A stretch of DNA of 20,483 nt. It comes from an uncultured candidate division Zixibacteria bacterium. GTDB taxonomy: Bacteria; Zixibacteria; MSB-5A5; GN15; FEB-12. The stretch is taken from positions 1 through 20,483 of the forward strand of contig CAJVYT010000028.1 in NCBI GenBank assembly GCA_913009765.1, written 5' to 3'. Shown here one piece after another: positions 8,767-17,555 of this stretch (positions are counted from its first letter, which is position 1; each line of letters starts with the position of its first letter). A program made the position numbers and the translations under genes. The notes beneath the pieces are model-generated. The model searched no databases, was not told the origin of the DNA, and saw only the letters and a program-made list of their open reading frames with translations.

Positions 8767-9816
8767 ATGAACAACTTGAATATACATACAAATCCAGAAA
8801 CTCAAATTGAACCTCCCAAAAACTCAATTCAAAAATATCGGTTTTTCTCGCAGTTGTTTTCTGTCGCAATCAATATATGGATAGGAATTGAGTTTTACCT
8901 TTTTGTCTTATATCTGCAGGATAAAAATGCTCTGGAAAAAGTTGTCAGACCACCCGGAGTAGAGGCTTGGCTGCCGATTGGTTCTTTTGTCTCACTCAGG
9001 AATTATCTTGAAACCGGTGTTGTAAATAATATTCATCCTGCCGGAATGATGATATTTATTACGGTGTTATTAACCGCTTTTTTCTTTAAAAAAGGTTTTT
9101 GTTCGTGGATTTGTCCTGTTGGCTTTATTGAAGAAATGCTCGGGGATTTATCTGATAAATTATTTAAACGCAGAATCAAACCTCCCAAATGGCTTGATTA
9201 TCCGCTTCGTTCTTTAAAATATATTATACTTATATTTTTCATGTATACAATCTTGATTGCAATGTCATCATTGGCAATAGAAAATTTTATAGTCACTGAT
9301 TATAATATCGCTTCTGATTTTCTCATGATGCAGTTTTTTACAAACATCTCACCATTTGCTTTAAAAGTTGTTATCGGACTTGTTCTATTCTCATTAGTTA
9401 TACGAGGATTTTGGTGTCGTTACCTCTGTCCATATGGTGCCTTACTCGGACTACTCAACTTTATCTCTCCTACCAGAATTGTAAGAAATGAAAAATCATG
9501 CATCGACTGTTCATCGTGTACTGCTGCTTGTCCGTCATTTATCAAAGTTGAAAAAGTAAAAGAAGTTTACTCCGATGAATGTACCGGCTGTATGGCATGT
9601 ATCGACAACTGTCCCGTAGAAAAAACACTTGAAATTAAAATTGTCAAAAAATCTTTGACTCTCAATAAAGCAAAATGGGCAGCTCTCTTGATGCTGTTTT
9701 TCTGGGGGTCTATGCTTGGCTATAAGTACTTTGGTCCGTGGCAAAATCAGGTTTCTGATTCTGAATATCGGAGAGTTTTACCGATTGTAGAAAAAGGACA
9801 GATGTCACACCCGTAA
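8767..9816 (+). CDS. Membrane-bound 4Fe-4S protein, NapH/YccM/NosR-C-terminal type
   Basis: Probable electron-transfer protein of the cytoplasmic membrane; its donor and acceptor are unknown. About five hydrophobic segments are visible (near residues 28-48, 91-108, 150-170, 196-213 and 301-318). Two CxxxCP motifs at membrane edges (CSWICP 112-117, CRYLCP 217-222) are typical of NapH, NosR and CcoG relatives. They are followed by two ferredoxin clusters, CIDCSSCTAACP (245-256) and CTGCMACIDNCP (272-283). Three ATG codons are in tandem (8761, 8764, 8767). AAGGA directly abuts the first, so the third gives the best spacing (6 nt) and 349 residues. No reductase genes flank it, so no pathway can be assigned. 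Confidence 0.9.
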   Translation: MNNLNIHTNPETQIEPPKNSIQKYRFFSQLFSVAINIWIGIEFYLFVLYLQDKNALEKVVRPPGVEAWLPIGSFVSLRNYLETGVVNNIHPAGMMIFITVLLTAFFFKKGFCSWICPVGFIEEMLGDLSDKLFKRRIKPPKWLDYPLRSLKYIILIFFMYTILIAMSSLAIENFIVTDYNIASDFLMMQFFTNISPFALKVVIGLVLFSLVIRGFWCRYLCPYGALLGLLNFISPTRIVRNEKSCIDCSSCTAACPSFIKVEKVKEVYSDECTGCMACIDNCPVEKTLEIKIVKKSLTLNKAKWAALLMLFFWGSMLGYKYFGPWQNQVSDSEYRRVLPIVEKGQMSHP

Positions 9817-9871
9817 TTTTGTTGACTTTAATAAAAAAAAATATAATGTGTATATAAAATAGGATAATAGA

Positions 9872-10630
9872 ATGAGTTTAAAAAGACAAAAATCTTTTTT
9901 TGATATATATGCCCACGAATATGATTGCCTTACAAATGCTTCAAAAAGGAGAGCATCACACAAAAAAGAAGTTGATGCGATAATTAAATCTTTCCAACCG
10001 AAGACTGTTTTAGATGCCGGATGTGCTACCGGGTTAACTTCATCATTATTTGCTGAAACTGGGATTGAAACAAAAGGTATCGACAAGTCTCGTCCAATGA
10101 TTAATATTGCCAAAAATAATTATGTCAATCAAGAAAATCTATCATTCAAAATTGCAAGTTTTGAAAAACTGCCTCAGCTTTATAATAATAAATTTGATGT
10201 TGTCGTATGTTTAGCAAATTCTATTTCTGGAGTTGGGTCGCTTCATAATCTATCTCTTGCCCTAAAAGGATTTTACAATTCTTTAAGACCCGGAGGCACA
10301 TTAGTATTACAATTGCTTAATTATGTGTCAATCGTCGATGGTGAGTTTCTACCTATCAAAGCTACTCGATGCAATAACATTATCTATCAAAGATTCTCCG
10401 AACGGAAAGGTAAAAGACTGTATATATATATAAATCGTCTTGATCTTGGTGTTGAACCTTTACAATTTGAAATGTTCCGTCATGAATTTGAAAACTTTAC
10501 TCCGTCAGAGGTGGTTGCAACTCTCAAGAAATCGAATTTCAAAAAAATAAAAAAGTTTTCTGACCTATTTTTTCAAAAAAAATTCGGAAAAACCTCTCGA
10601 GATCTTGTTTTAACAGCGACAAAATCTTAA
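9872..10630 (+). CDS. Class I SAM-dependent methyltransferase
   Basis: A 252-residue cytosolic Rossmann-fold methyltransferase of unknown substrate. Motif I is VLDAGCATG (46-54), which binds SAM. The acidic residue ending beta-2 is Asp71 in GIDKS. FDVVVCLANSI (108-118) is the beta-4 region, and RPGGTLVL near residue 140 is the post-core motif. The N-terminal FFDIYAHEYD resembles the entry helix of methyltransferase domains 11 and 25. AGGA lies 7 nt before the ATG. The next gene encodes the nucleosidase that breaks down S-adenosylhomocysteine, the product of such enzymes, and the two appear co-transcribed. Not a recognisable UbiE or BioC. Confidence 0.88.
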   Translation: MSLKRQKSFFDIYAHEYDCLTNASKRRASHKKEVDAIIKSFQPKTVLDAGCATGLTSSLFAETGIETKGIDKSRPMINIAKNNYVNQENLSFKIASFEKLPQLYNNKFDVVVCLANSISGVGSLHNLSLALKGFYNSLRPGGTLVLQLLNYVSIVDGEFLPIKATRCNNIIYQRFSERKGKRLYIYINRLDLGVEPLQFEMFRHEFENFTPSEVVATLKKSNFKKIKKFSDLFFQKKFGKTSRDLVLTATKS

Positions 10631-10679
10631 CTCCATTATTTATATTATTTTCCGATACTATATAAATAATTAAGGAGTT
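10629..10679 (+). promoter_or_regulatory. Hairpin that would sequester the ribosome binding site of the nucleosidase gene
   Basis: AACTCC (10629-10634) pairs with GGAGTT (10674-10679), and ATTATTTATAT (10635-10645) pairs perfectly with ATATAAATAAT (10660-10670). The loop is 14 nt, with a 3-nt bulge at 10671-10673. The right arm contains the Shine-Dalgarno AAGGAG of the next gene, and the left arm starts inside the methyltransferase stop codon. A ribosome finishing the upstream gene would disrupt the hairpin. This suggests translational coupling. Confidence 0.6.
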
Positions 10680-10683
10680 TTAT

Positions 10684-11421
10684 ATGATTGGAATAATAAG
10701 TGCCTTAGATGAAGAGTTGCAGTTATTCTTAGATAATGCAGATGTGCATAATAAAGTTATGCAGTCAAAAATTTCGTTTCATTTTGGAACGTTAGAGGGA
10801 CATGCTGTTATTTTACTAAAATGTGGAGTAGGCAAAGTCAACGCTGCTATTGCTACACAACTTTTGATCGACAGATTTGGCGTTGATTCTATTATCTTTA
10901 CCGGTATGGCTGGTGGTTTGGTGCCATATATTCAAAAACAGGATATTGTTATTTCTAATTTTGTTGTCCAATATGATGTTGATCTCACCGCTTTTGGTCG
11001 TCGACCGGGTGAAATTCCTGAACTTTCACGTTTGATTGAAGCTGACCAAAAATTAATTAAATCAGCACGAACAGCATTTGACCAATATAAATCTGACCAC
11101 GAAATACTCTCAAATGTTATAGTTGGAACTATTGCCTGCGGCGATACTTTTGTTTCAGATTCCAAGAAAATTCAATGGCTTCAAACAGAATTTGGTGCGG
11201 TTGCTGCTGAAATGGAAGGTGGAGCAGTAGGACAAGTTTGTCAAATGAATAATGTACCATTTGTTATTATCAGGATAATTTCCGATGTGGCATCAGAAAC
11301 CGCAGCATCTGAATTTATCTTTTCCTTAGAAGATGCTTCCAAATCTACCTTTGGAATTGTGCAGCGGATGTTACAAGCTATGCCCTTACATGAAAAACGT
11401 GAACTGTTTGCGAAAGTTTGA
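10684..11421 (+). CDS. mtnN: 5'-methylthioadenosine/S-adenosylhomocysteine nucleosidase
   Basis: Cleaves MTA and SAH to adenine plus methylthioribose or S-ribosylhomocysteine, relieving product inhibition of methyltransferases and feeding methionine salvage. It has 245 residues, close to the usual 230-240. The family landmarks are clear: N-terminal MIGIISALDEEL with Glu11 matching the catalytic glutamate Glu12 of E. coli, GVGKVNAA, FTGMAGGL, CGDTFVSD, AAEMEGGAV with Glu178 at the ribose-binding position, and IISDVASE with Asp201 at the proton-donor position (Asp197 in E. coli). The start has AAGGAG 6 nt upstream, partly hidden in a hairpin. It follows a methyltransferase gene, which fits its metabolic role. 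Confidence 0.95.
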   Translation: MIGIISALDEELQLFLDNADVHNKVMQSKISFHFGTLEGHAVILLKCGVGKVNAAIATQLLIDRFGVDSIIFTGMAGGLVPYIQKQDIVISNFVVQYDVDLTAFGRRPGEIPELSRLIEADQKLIKSARTAFDQYKSDHEILSNVIVGTIACGDTFVSDSKKIQWLQTEFGAVAAEMEGGAVGQVCQMNNVPFVIIRIISDVASETAASEFIFSLEDASKSTFGIVQRMLQAMPLHEKRELFAKV

Positions 11422-11427
11422 TATCTG

Positions 11428-11455
11428 TTGACAATAGTAAAGAAAATTATATCTT
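11428..11455 (+). promoter_or_regulatory. Possible promoter giving a near-leaderless transcript
   Basis: TTGACA (11428-11433) and TATCTT (11450-11455) are 16 nt apart, beginning 7 nt after the nucleosidase stop codon. The -10 box ends 7 nt before the ATG at 11463, so transcription would begin at or next to the start codon. No Shine-Dalgarno is visible, which fits a leaderless start. Confidence 0.4.
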
Positions 11456-11462
11456 CAAAGTT

Positions 11463-12974
11463 ATGATGAAAAAATTCCTATCTATTTTATACATACTTAT
11501 TGCTATTACTGCTGTTACACATGCCGAACGGTCTGTGACAGGTTTTAATGATATGAAGCAGTATCGCGAAATAGGTGATTATCGTCTGTGGACATTTATC
11601 GCAAAAGATTCCACTATCGGAACTCTTACATCTACTGTAAAAGAGCAAGTCTCTATCAATGACGTCGATGGGTATGCTATTGAACAGCACTTAAAGTTGA
11701 ATTTTGCCAAGATATCTACAAATCTGAATTTTGATATTACCAACCGTCATTTTGTCGCTGACAATGGAATGTATCTCGGCGATAATATGAAATTAACTAT
11801 CAATGACCAAACGGCAGAAATCAATCTCAAAAGAAATAAGAATAGACTACAGGGATTTATTACCCGCAATGGTGCTAAAATAGAACAAAATATAGAACTT
11901 GGAAATATCAAATTTGCTTTTGAAAGTAATTATATCGACCAGCTTGAGTTGTTATTAGCATCTCTTGACTTAACTGTGGGAACACAGATTGATGATACTA
12001 TCTTTATGACTCAATCCCTCATTAAGGCTCAAATTTATGGTGTTGTTGATGATTTTAGAAATATAAGACTCTATAACGAAGTATTTGATTCTGCTTTTGT
12101 TATTGAATTTACTTACCCTACTATGATGACTGCTTTTTTCACTCCTGATAAAAGACTGGCAAAACTTATTATTCCGTCACAAGAATTAAAAATTTATCAG
12201 GATGCTGTTGCTAATCCATTAAAAAGAAAGTTAGCTGCTCAAAAAGCAGCCGAACAAAGTAAAGCAAAACCAACTCAACTGGGAGCCAAAAAGTCTCTGA
12301 GTAAACTCTTTGTAGTATTTTTCCTTTATACTGCTATCGGTATTTTAGTTACATTGTTCCTTAAAAAATCATGGTACAAACAATCTATGTCGTATGTTGT
12401 TTTTGCTATTGGGGGGTGCTTATATCTTGTAATTCCAATTACACAAATACCGCTGCAAGAATATTTATTTACAGAATATTTTGTTCCTCATGTTCTCGAT
12501 GCGGGAGAATCGGCACTTCTATGGGGAATATTACCTGCCATAACAGCGGGAATTATTCAAGAAGTTTTAAAATGCTTAGGAATAGTTTTACTGTTTAATT
12601 TTCTTGCGACTAAAAAAAAGATGTATATTGTACGTGGAGCAATTATAGGTTTTGGCTTTGGATTAGTCGAGGCTGCTTATCTTGCCTCTGGAACACCGAC
12701 ATCATTATTATTTGGAGTCAATTTAGTTGAAAGAATATTTTTGCTAATATTCCATATTGCTGCGGGAGCTTTTATCGCATATGCTCTCAAAGACGGATTA
12801 AAAAAACTTGTTCCTTATATACTACTGACGATATGTATCAATTCAATCTTTAGATATCTCCCTATCTTTGCCCAAAATAAAACTTTAACACCGGAACTGC
12901 TCGGTATTTTACTGGCACTGATATCTGTTTCTATGTTAACACTTACCGTCTTTTTAACAAAACAAAAGAATTAA
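11463..12974 (+). CDS. Membrane protein: periplasmic beta-rich domain fused to a PrsW/YhfC-like intramembrane protease domain
   Basis: The open frame extends back to a TTG at 11418 that overlaps the previous gene. I choose the ATG at 11463 (or 11466) because MMKKFLSILYILIAITAVTHA is then a signal peptide; there is no clear RBS. The product has 503 residues. Residues about 22-255 are a soluble, beta-rich, presumably periplasmic domain that I do not recognise. An Ala/Lys-rich linker (about 255-278) follows, then some seven or eight membrane segments. Within these, QEVLK (Glu367, Lys370), FGLVE (Phe399, Glu403) and His431 resemble the (E)ExxK, FxxxE and His motifs of the PrsW, YhfC and CAAX-protease superfamily. 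The first Glu of EExxK is Gln here, so activity is uncertain. It converges on the next gene with one base between the stops. Confidence 0.78.
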   Translation: MMKKFLSILYILIAITAVTHAERSVTGFNDMKQYREIGDYRLWTFIAKDSTIGTLTSTVKEQVSINDVDGYAIEQHLKLNFAKISTNLNFDITNRHFVADNGMYLGDNMKLTINDQTAEINLKRNKNRLQGFITRNGAKIEQNIELGNIKFAFESNYIDQLELLLASLDLTVGTQIDDTIFMTQSLIKAQIYGVVDDFRNIRLYNEVFDSAFVIEFTYPTMMTAFFTPDKRLAKLIIPSQELKIYQDAVANPLKRKLAAQKAAEQSKAKPTQLGAKKSLSKLFVVFFLYTAIGILVTLFLKKSWYKQSMSYVVFAIGGCLYLVIPITQIPLQEYLFTEYFVPHVLDAGESALLWGILPAITAGIIQEVLKCLGIVLLFNFLATKKKMYIVRGAIIGFGFGLVEAAYLASGTPTSLLFGVNLVERIFLLIFHIAAGAFIAYALKDGLKKLVPYILLTICINSIFRYLPIFAQNKTLTPELLGILLALISVSMLTLTVFLTKQKN

Positions 12975-12975
12975 A

Positions 12976-15936
12976 CTATTTCGAAAGTGCTATAACACCG
13001 CATCCTATCCGACCGTCAATATGAATCTCTAAAGGTTTCTCAAGTCTTATATGACAGACATATTCCGACCTGTCTACTATTTTTTGAGACATGATATAAT
13101 CAAAATTTATAAAACCATTTCGAGCCTGTTCATTAACAGTAAAATATCCTGTTTGAAAAGATGTCAAATTTTGGAAAAAATGCGTTCCAAATGATGGATC
13201 AGGAGCAAAATCACCGTACGCTGATTCCATAATTACCGATGCACCGCAAATTTGATTCCATGCTGTCGGAATTCCAAGCCATCTTTCTGTTGTTCCCCAA
13301 CGTCCGGGACCAATAAGCAGGTAAGGTTTATCTTCTTCTAATAACACCTCATTAAACTTACCAACTTCAGAGGCAATTGTAACAGTTTTAGCTCTGTCAA
13401 ATGTTTTTGGATCAACAATAATAATATCAAAAATATTATTCCGAATAAAATTACCTAATGTTTTGTCGCTTCGACCAATAATTCTATCTTCTTCAACGAT
13501 ATCCAAGTCAACAGCTTCAAATTGAGCTTCTTTTATCATTGGACGTATTTGTAAAAAATAAAATTCATCAGGAATATTCTTATCATCATATAGTTGTACG
13601 GCAAACTCTATTTCAACCGGACAATTTAAACCTTGAGAACCTAACTGCAAAAGAAACTTCACAATATCTGTCAATGGAAATATCTTGGATTTTAAAATAG
13701 GGGCAAAAGTAATAAGCCGTACTCCGTCATGCGATGAGCCTTCATAAACTCTGTTGTTCTCAACGGAATATGTCGAACAGATAGGATAAAGAGTTCCGTC
13801 ACTTTCAACATCACTAACATTCAATTTTATTAAACCGTCTGATTCTATAGGCTTCCCGCTCGATTCGGAGTCTAAAGAAATTGCAAAAAATTCTTTTTGA
13901 GAATTAGCAAGCATATCTCTTACTGTTGAAAATTGAGGAAGATTATTTGGATAACTGGGGGAGAGACGTAAACAGTTCATACCCTCAACAATTGTTTTTC
14001 CAAATCCCAAAGCTACATAGACAACACCATCATCCGGTGCGATATTCTCAAGAGAGTAATAATTATACGAAAGAGCAACACCGGAAAAACTTGGATAGAA
14101 CCTGTTATTATATTTAGTACCGACCGCTTTTTGAATAATTACTCCCATTTTTTCTTCTTCAAGGCGATTGTCGGCGGCATCATGGTATGCTTTTGCATTT
14201 TCCATATAAGTTGAGGCATAGATGCTTTTGATTGCTTGTCCTAATTGTTTTCTTCGGACACGCTTACTCGAATTACAATTAGGAAGCATATGAGTTTCAT
14301 ATACACCCGCAAATGTCTGTAAATGAGAGTCTTCAAGCATTGATGATGAACGTACTGCCAATGGATAATCTACCACTTCTAACAATGCATCCAAATCAGC
14401 TATTATATCATTAGGTATTTTAGCTTTTAAAAACTCTGCTAAAGTCTCTTCATCAGAATGAGGAGATAAAGCGAACTCCATCAGATTATTCTGCTCCATA
14501 AAATTATCAAATACATCTGTTCCCAAGATAATGGACGGCGGTACATTAATTTTTACCTCTTCAAAAAAATCATGGAGTTTGTATTGACTTAATAATGCAT
14601 TTACATAAGCTAAACCCCTTCCTTTACCGCCTAAAGAGCCACCGCCGATTCGAACAAATTCATTCTGTATATCGAATTGCTGTCTTGAAAAATCAGTTAT
14701 TTCACCACGCTGATTTTCATGCCGAAAATTCCTAAAGGTCGTTATAAGATAATTTCTCAGCAATTCCGTTGAGTCAAATTCTGTCGCTTTTTTAGGTCTC
14801 AGCATGTCAGCCAAATCAAATTCTGTACGAGCCATAAGCCAGTTTGAAAAATGATTGCGATGTGCATGATATAATAATGATTCTTCAGGAATAGTCCTTA
14901 ATGCTTTTTCCATTGATCTAAAATCAGCAACTCTTGCAATTGGTTTATTGGTTGCCGGATCAATAAACACAAAATCCCCAAACCCAAAATTTGCTTTAAT
15001 AAATTCTCTGAGTTCCAAGTGAAGTTTTGGTGAACGTTTTGATATAAATCCTAAATTATGCTGTGTGGCAATTTCTCTGTTTTTGTCACCGGAGGACTGC
15101 ATCAGTATCGGAAGTTCGGGATATTCGCTTTGCATTTGTTGAACAAGTTTTATCCCTGCCAATTCATCAAGCTCATTATTTATTTTAAATCTAAAATCAG
15201 AAATTACAGCGAGTATATATTTGCGGTATTTCTTGAACAACTCAAGCCCTTGTTCATAATTTTGTGCTAAGAGTATTTTGGGTCTTGCTCTGTTACGTAG
15301 AATTTTATGAGAAATATTAAGCCCCTCAACCATCAATGCCCGCGTTTGACTCATAATCTCTTTATAAAGAAGAGGCAAATAGGACGAGTAGAATTTTGAA
15401 GAATCTTCTACTATGATAATAACCCGAACGCCTACAAGTTTTGTATCATGCTCAACATTTCTCCAGTCTTCTACTAATTTTATAATTGAGAGAAGAATCT
15501 TTACATCACCGGTCCATACAAAAGTTTGGTCTATGACAGACAAATAATCATCAGTCATCATTTTGTGTAACTCCCGTTCATGATATGCAAGCATTATAAT
15601 AGGAAGCTCAGGAAATTCATCTTTGACTGTTTTACCAAAAAGACTAACATCAATATCGGCTACTCTTTTAAAAATTATGATTAAATCTACATTCTGCTCC
15701 TTAAGTATTTCATATGCTTCCTCAGGTGTGGAGGCTCTGATCACATGAGGGGTGACGGTGAGGTTTAATTCAAAATATTCATTGTAGATTAAGTCCGTCA
15801 GTTGACCATCTTCTTCTAAGACGTATGAGTCATACGAAGATGAAACTAATAAAATATGTTTGACTCTGAACTTCATCAGGGAGTCAAACTTTTGGAATTT
15901 CGATTCGTAGCTTAATAAACTTTTATTTGCAGTCAT
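12976..15936 (-). CDS. PEP/pyruvate-binding domain protein with N-terminal receiver domains
   Basis: A 986-residue cytosolic protein of a type frequent in Bacteroidetes relatives and often labelled phosphoenolpyruvate synthase. Residues about 25-155 form a degenerate receiver-like domain lacking the acidic pocket. Residues about 170-310 form a second receiver with Glu177, Asp178, Asp247 and Lys300 in the usual positions, so phosphorylation is possible. Residues about 429-810 match the ATP-binding half of PEP synthase and pyruvate phosphate dikinase (RIGGGSLGGKGRG, LAVRSSSMLEDS, TFAGVYET, FYFLQIRPM). I find no phosphohistidine (TSCH-like) swivelling domain and no PEP-binding TIM barrel; instead a C-terminal part contains GPGRWGTTERWLG. 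It is therefore unlikely to complete the PEP synthase reaction alone. GGAG lies 7 nt before the ATG. Confidence 0.88.
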   Translation of the reverse strand: MTANKSLLSYESKFQKFDSLMKFRVKHILLVSSSYDSYVLEEDGQLTDLIYNEYFELNLTVTPHVIRASTPEEAYEILKEQNVDLIIIFKRVADIDVSLFGKTVKDEFPELPIIMLAYHERELHKMMTDDYLSVIDQTFVWTGDVKILLSIIKLVEDWRNVEHDTKLVGVRVIIIVEDSSKFYSSYLPLLYKEIMSQTRALMVEGLNISHKILRNRARPKILLAQNYEQGLELFKKYRKYILAVISDFRFKINNELDELAGIKLVQQMQSEYPELPILMQSSGDKNREIATQHNLGFISKRSPKLHLELREFIKANFGFGDFVFIDPATNKPIARVADFRSMEKALRTIPEESLLYHAHRNHFSNWLMARTEFDLADMLRPKKATEFDSTELLRNYLITTFRNFRHENQRGEITDFSRQQFDIQNEFVRIGGGSLGGKGRGLAYVNALLSQYKLHDFFEEVKINVPPSIILGTDVFDNFMEQNNLMEFALSPHSDEETLAEFLKAKIPNDIIADLDALLEVVDYPLAVRSSSMLEDSHLQTFAGVYETHMLPNCNSSKRVRRKQLGQAIKSIYASTYMENAKAYHDAADNRLEEEKMGVIIQKAVGTKYNNRFYPSFSGVALSYNYYSLENIAPDDGVVYVALGFGKTIVEGMNCLRLSPSYPNNLPQFSTVRDMLANSQKEFFAISLDSESSGKPIESDGLIKLNVSDVESDGTLYPICSTYSVENNRVYEGSSHDGVRLITFAPILKSKIFPLTDIVKFLLQLGSQGLNCPVEIEFAVQLYDDKNIPDEFYFLQIRPMIKEAQFEAVDLDIVEEDRIIGRSDKTLGNFIRNNIFDIIIVDPKTFDRAKTVTIASEVGKFNEVLLEEDKPYLLIGPGRWGTTERWLGIPTAWNQICGASVIMESAYGDFAPDPSFGTHFFQNLTSFQTGYFTVNEQARNGFINFDYIMSQKIVDRSEYVCHIRLEKPLEIHIDGRIGCGVIALSK

Positions 15937-15958
15937 AACTTTTCTCCATTAAGAAAAC

Positions 15959-15986
15959 AATATATATCGGTAGTGTATGGAGTCAA
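15959..15986 (-). promoter_or_regulatory. Sigma70-like promoter of the PEP-binding protein gene
   Basis: On the minus strand, TTGACT (15986-15981) and TATATT (15964-15959) are separated by 16 nt. They lie between the upstream terminator and the start codon, about 23 nt before the ATG. Confidence 0.6.
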
Positions 15987-15990
15987 TTAA

Positions 15991-16020
15991 AATAAAAAAG
16001 GCGGGAATAAATCCCGCCTT
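15991..16020 (-). terminator. Rho-independent terminator of the first glutamate dehydrogenase gene
   Basis: On the minus strand, AAGGCGGGA pairs with TCCCGCCTT (9 bp) around the loop TTTAT and is followed by a T-rich tract. It begins about 28 nt after the stop codon. Its GC-rich core is the same as that of the terminator after the second dehydrogenase gene. Confidence 0.92.
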
Positions 16021-16047
16021 GTAAATAACAATATAGATAAAACTATT

Positions 16048-17424
<1,377 letters not shown>

Positions 17425-17460
17425 TTATTTAAACTAAAAAACCATGTTAATTAATTCACA

Positions 17461-17488
17461 AGTATATATATTAAAATTCAAATGTCAA
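17461..17488 (-). promoter_or_regulatory. Sigma70-like promoter of GDH-1
   Basis: On the minus strand, TTGACA (17488-17483) and TATACT (17466-17461) are separated by 16 nt. They lie between the GDH-2 terminator and the GDH-1 start, about 72 nt before the ATG. This is the best consensus match in the window. Confidence 0.7.
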
Positions 17489-17504
17489 GACTAGAGAATA
17501 GATA

Positions 17505-17535
17505 ATTAAAAAAAAGGCGGGAATATCCCGCCTTT
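17505..17535 (-). terminator. Rho-independent terminator of the second glutamate dehydrogenase gene
   Basis: On the minus strand, AAAGGCGGGA pairs with TCCCGCCTTT (10 bp) around a 3-nt loop, followed by a tract of T. It begins about 20 nt after the GDH-2 stop codon and shares its stem core with the GDH-1 terminator. Confidence 0.92.
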
Positions 17536-17555
17536 AAGAAAATCTTATAATGTAG

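Noticed and set aside
9805..10113. 102-residue minus-strand ORF
   Set aside because: It is antisense to the methyltransferase N-terminus, which contains the SAM-binding motif, and has no supporting features.
12976..15936. Bona fide phosphoenolpyruvate synthase (ppsA)
   Set aside because: Only the ATP-binding part matches; the phosphohistidine motif and the PEP-binding barrel are not visible.
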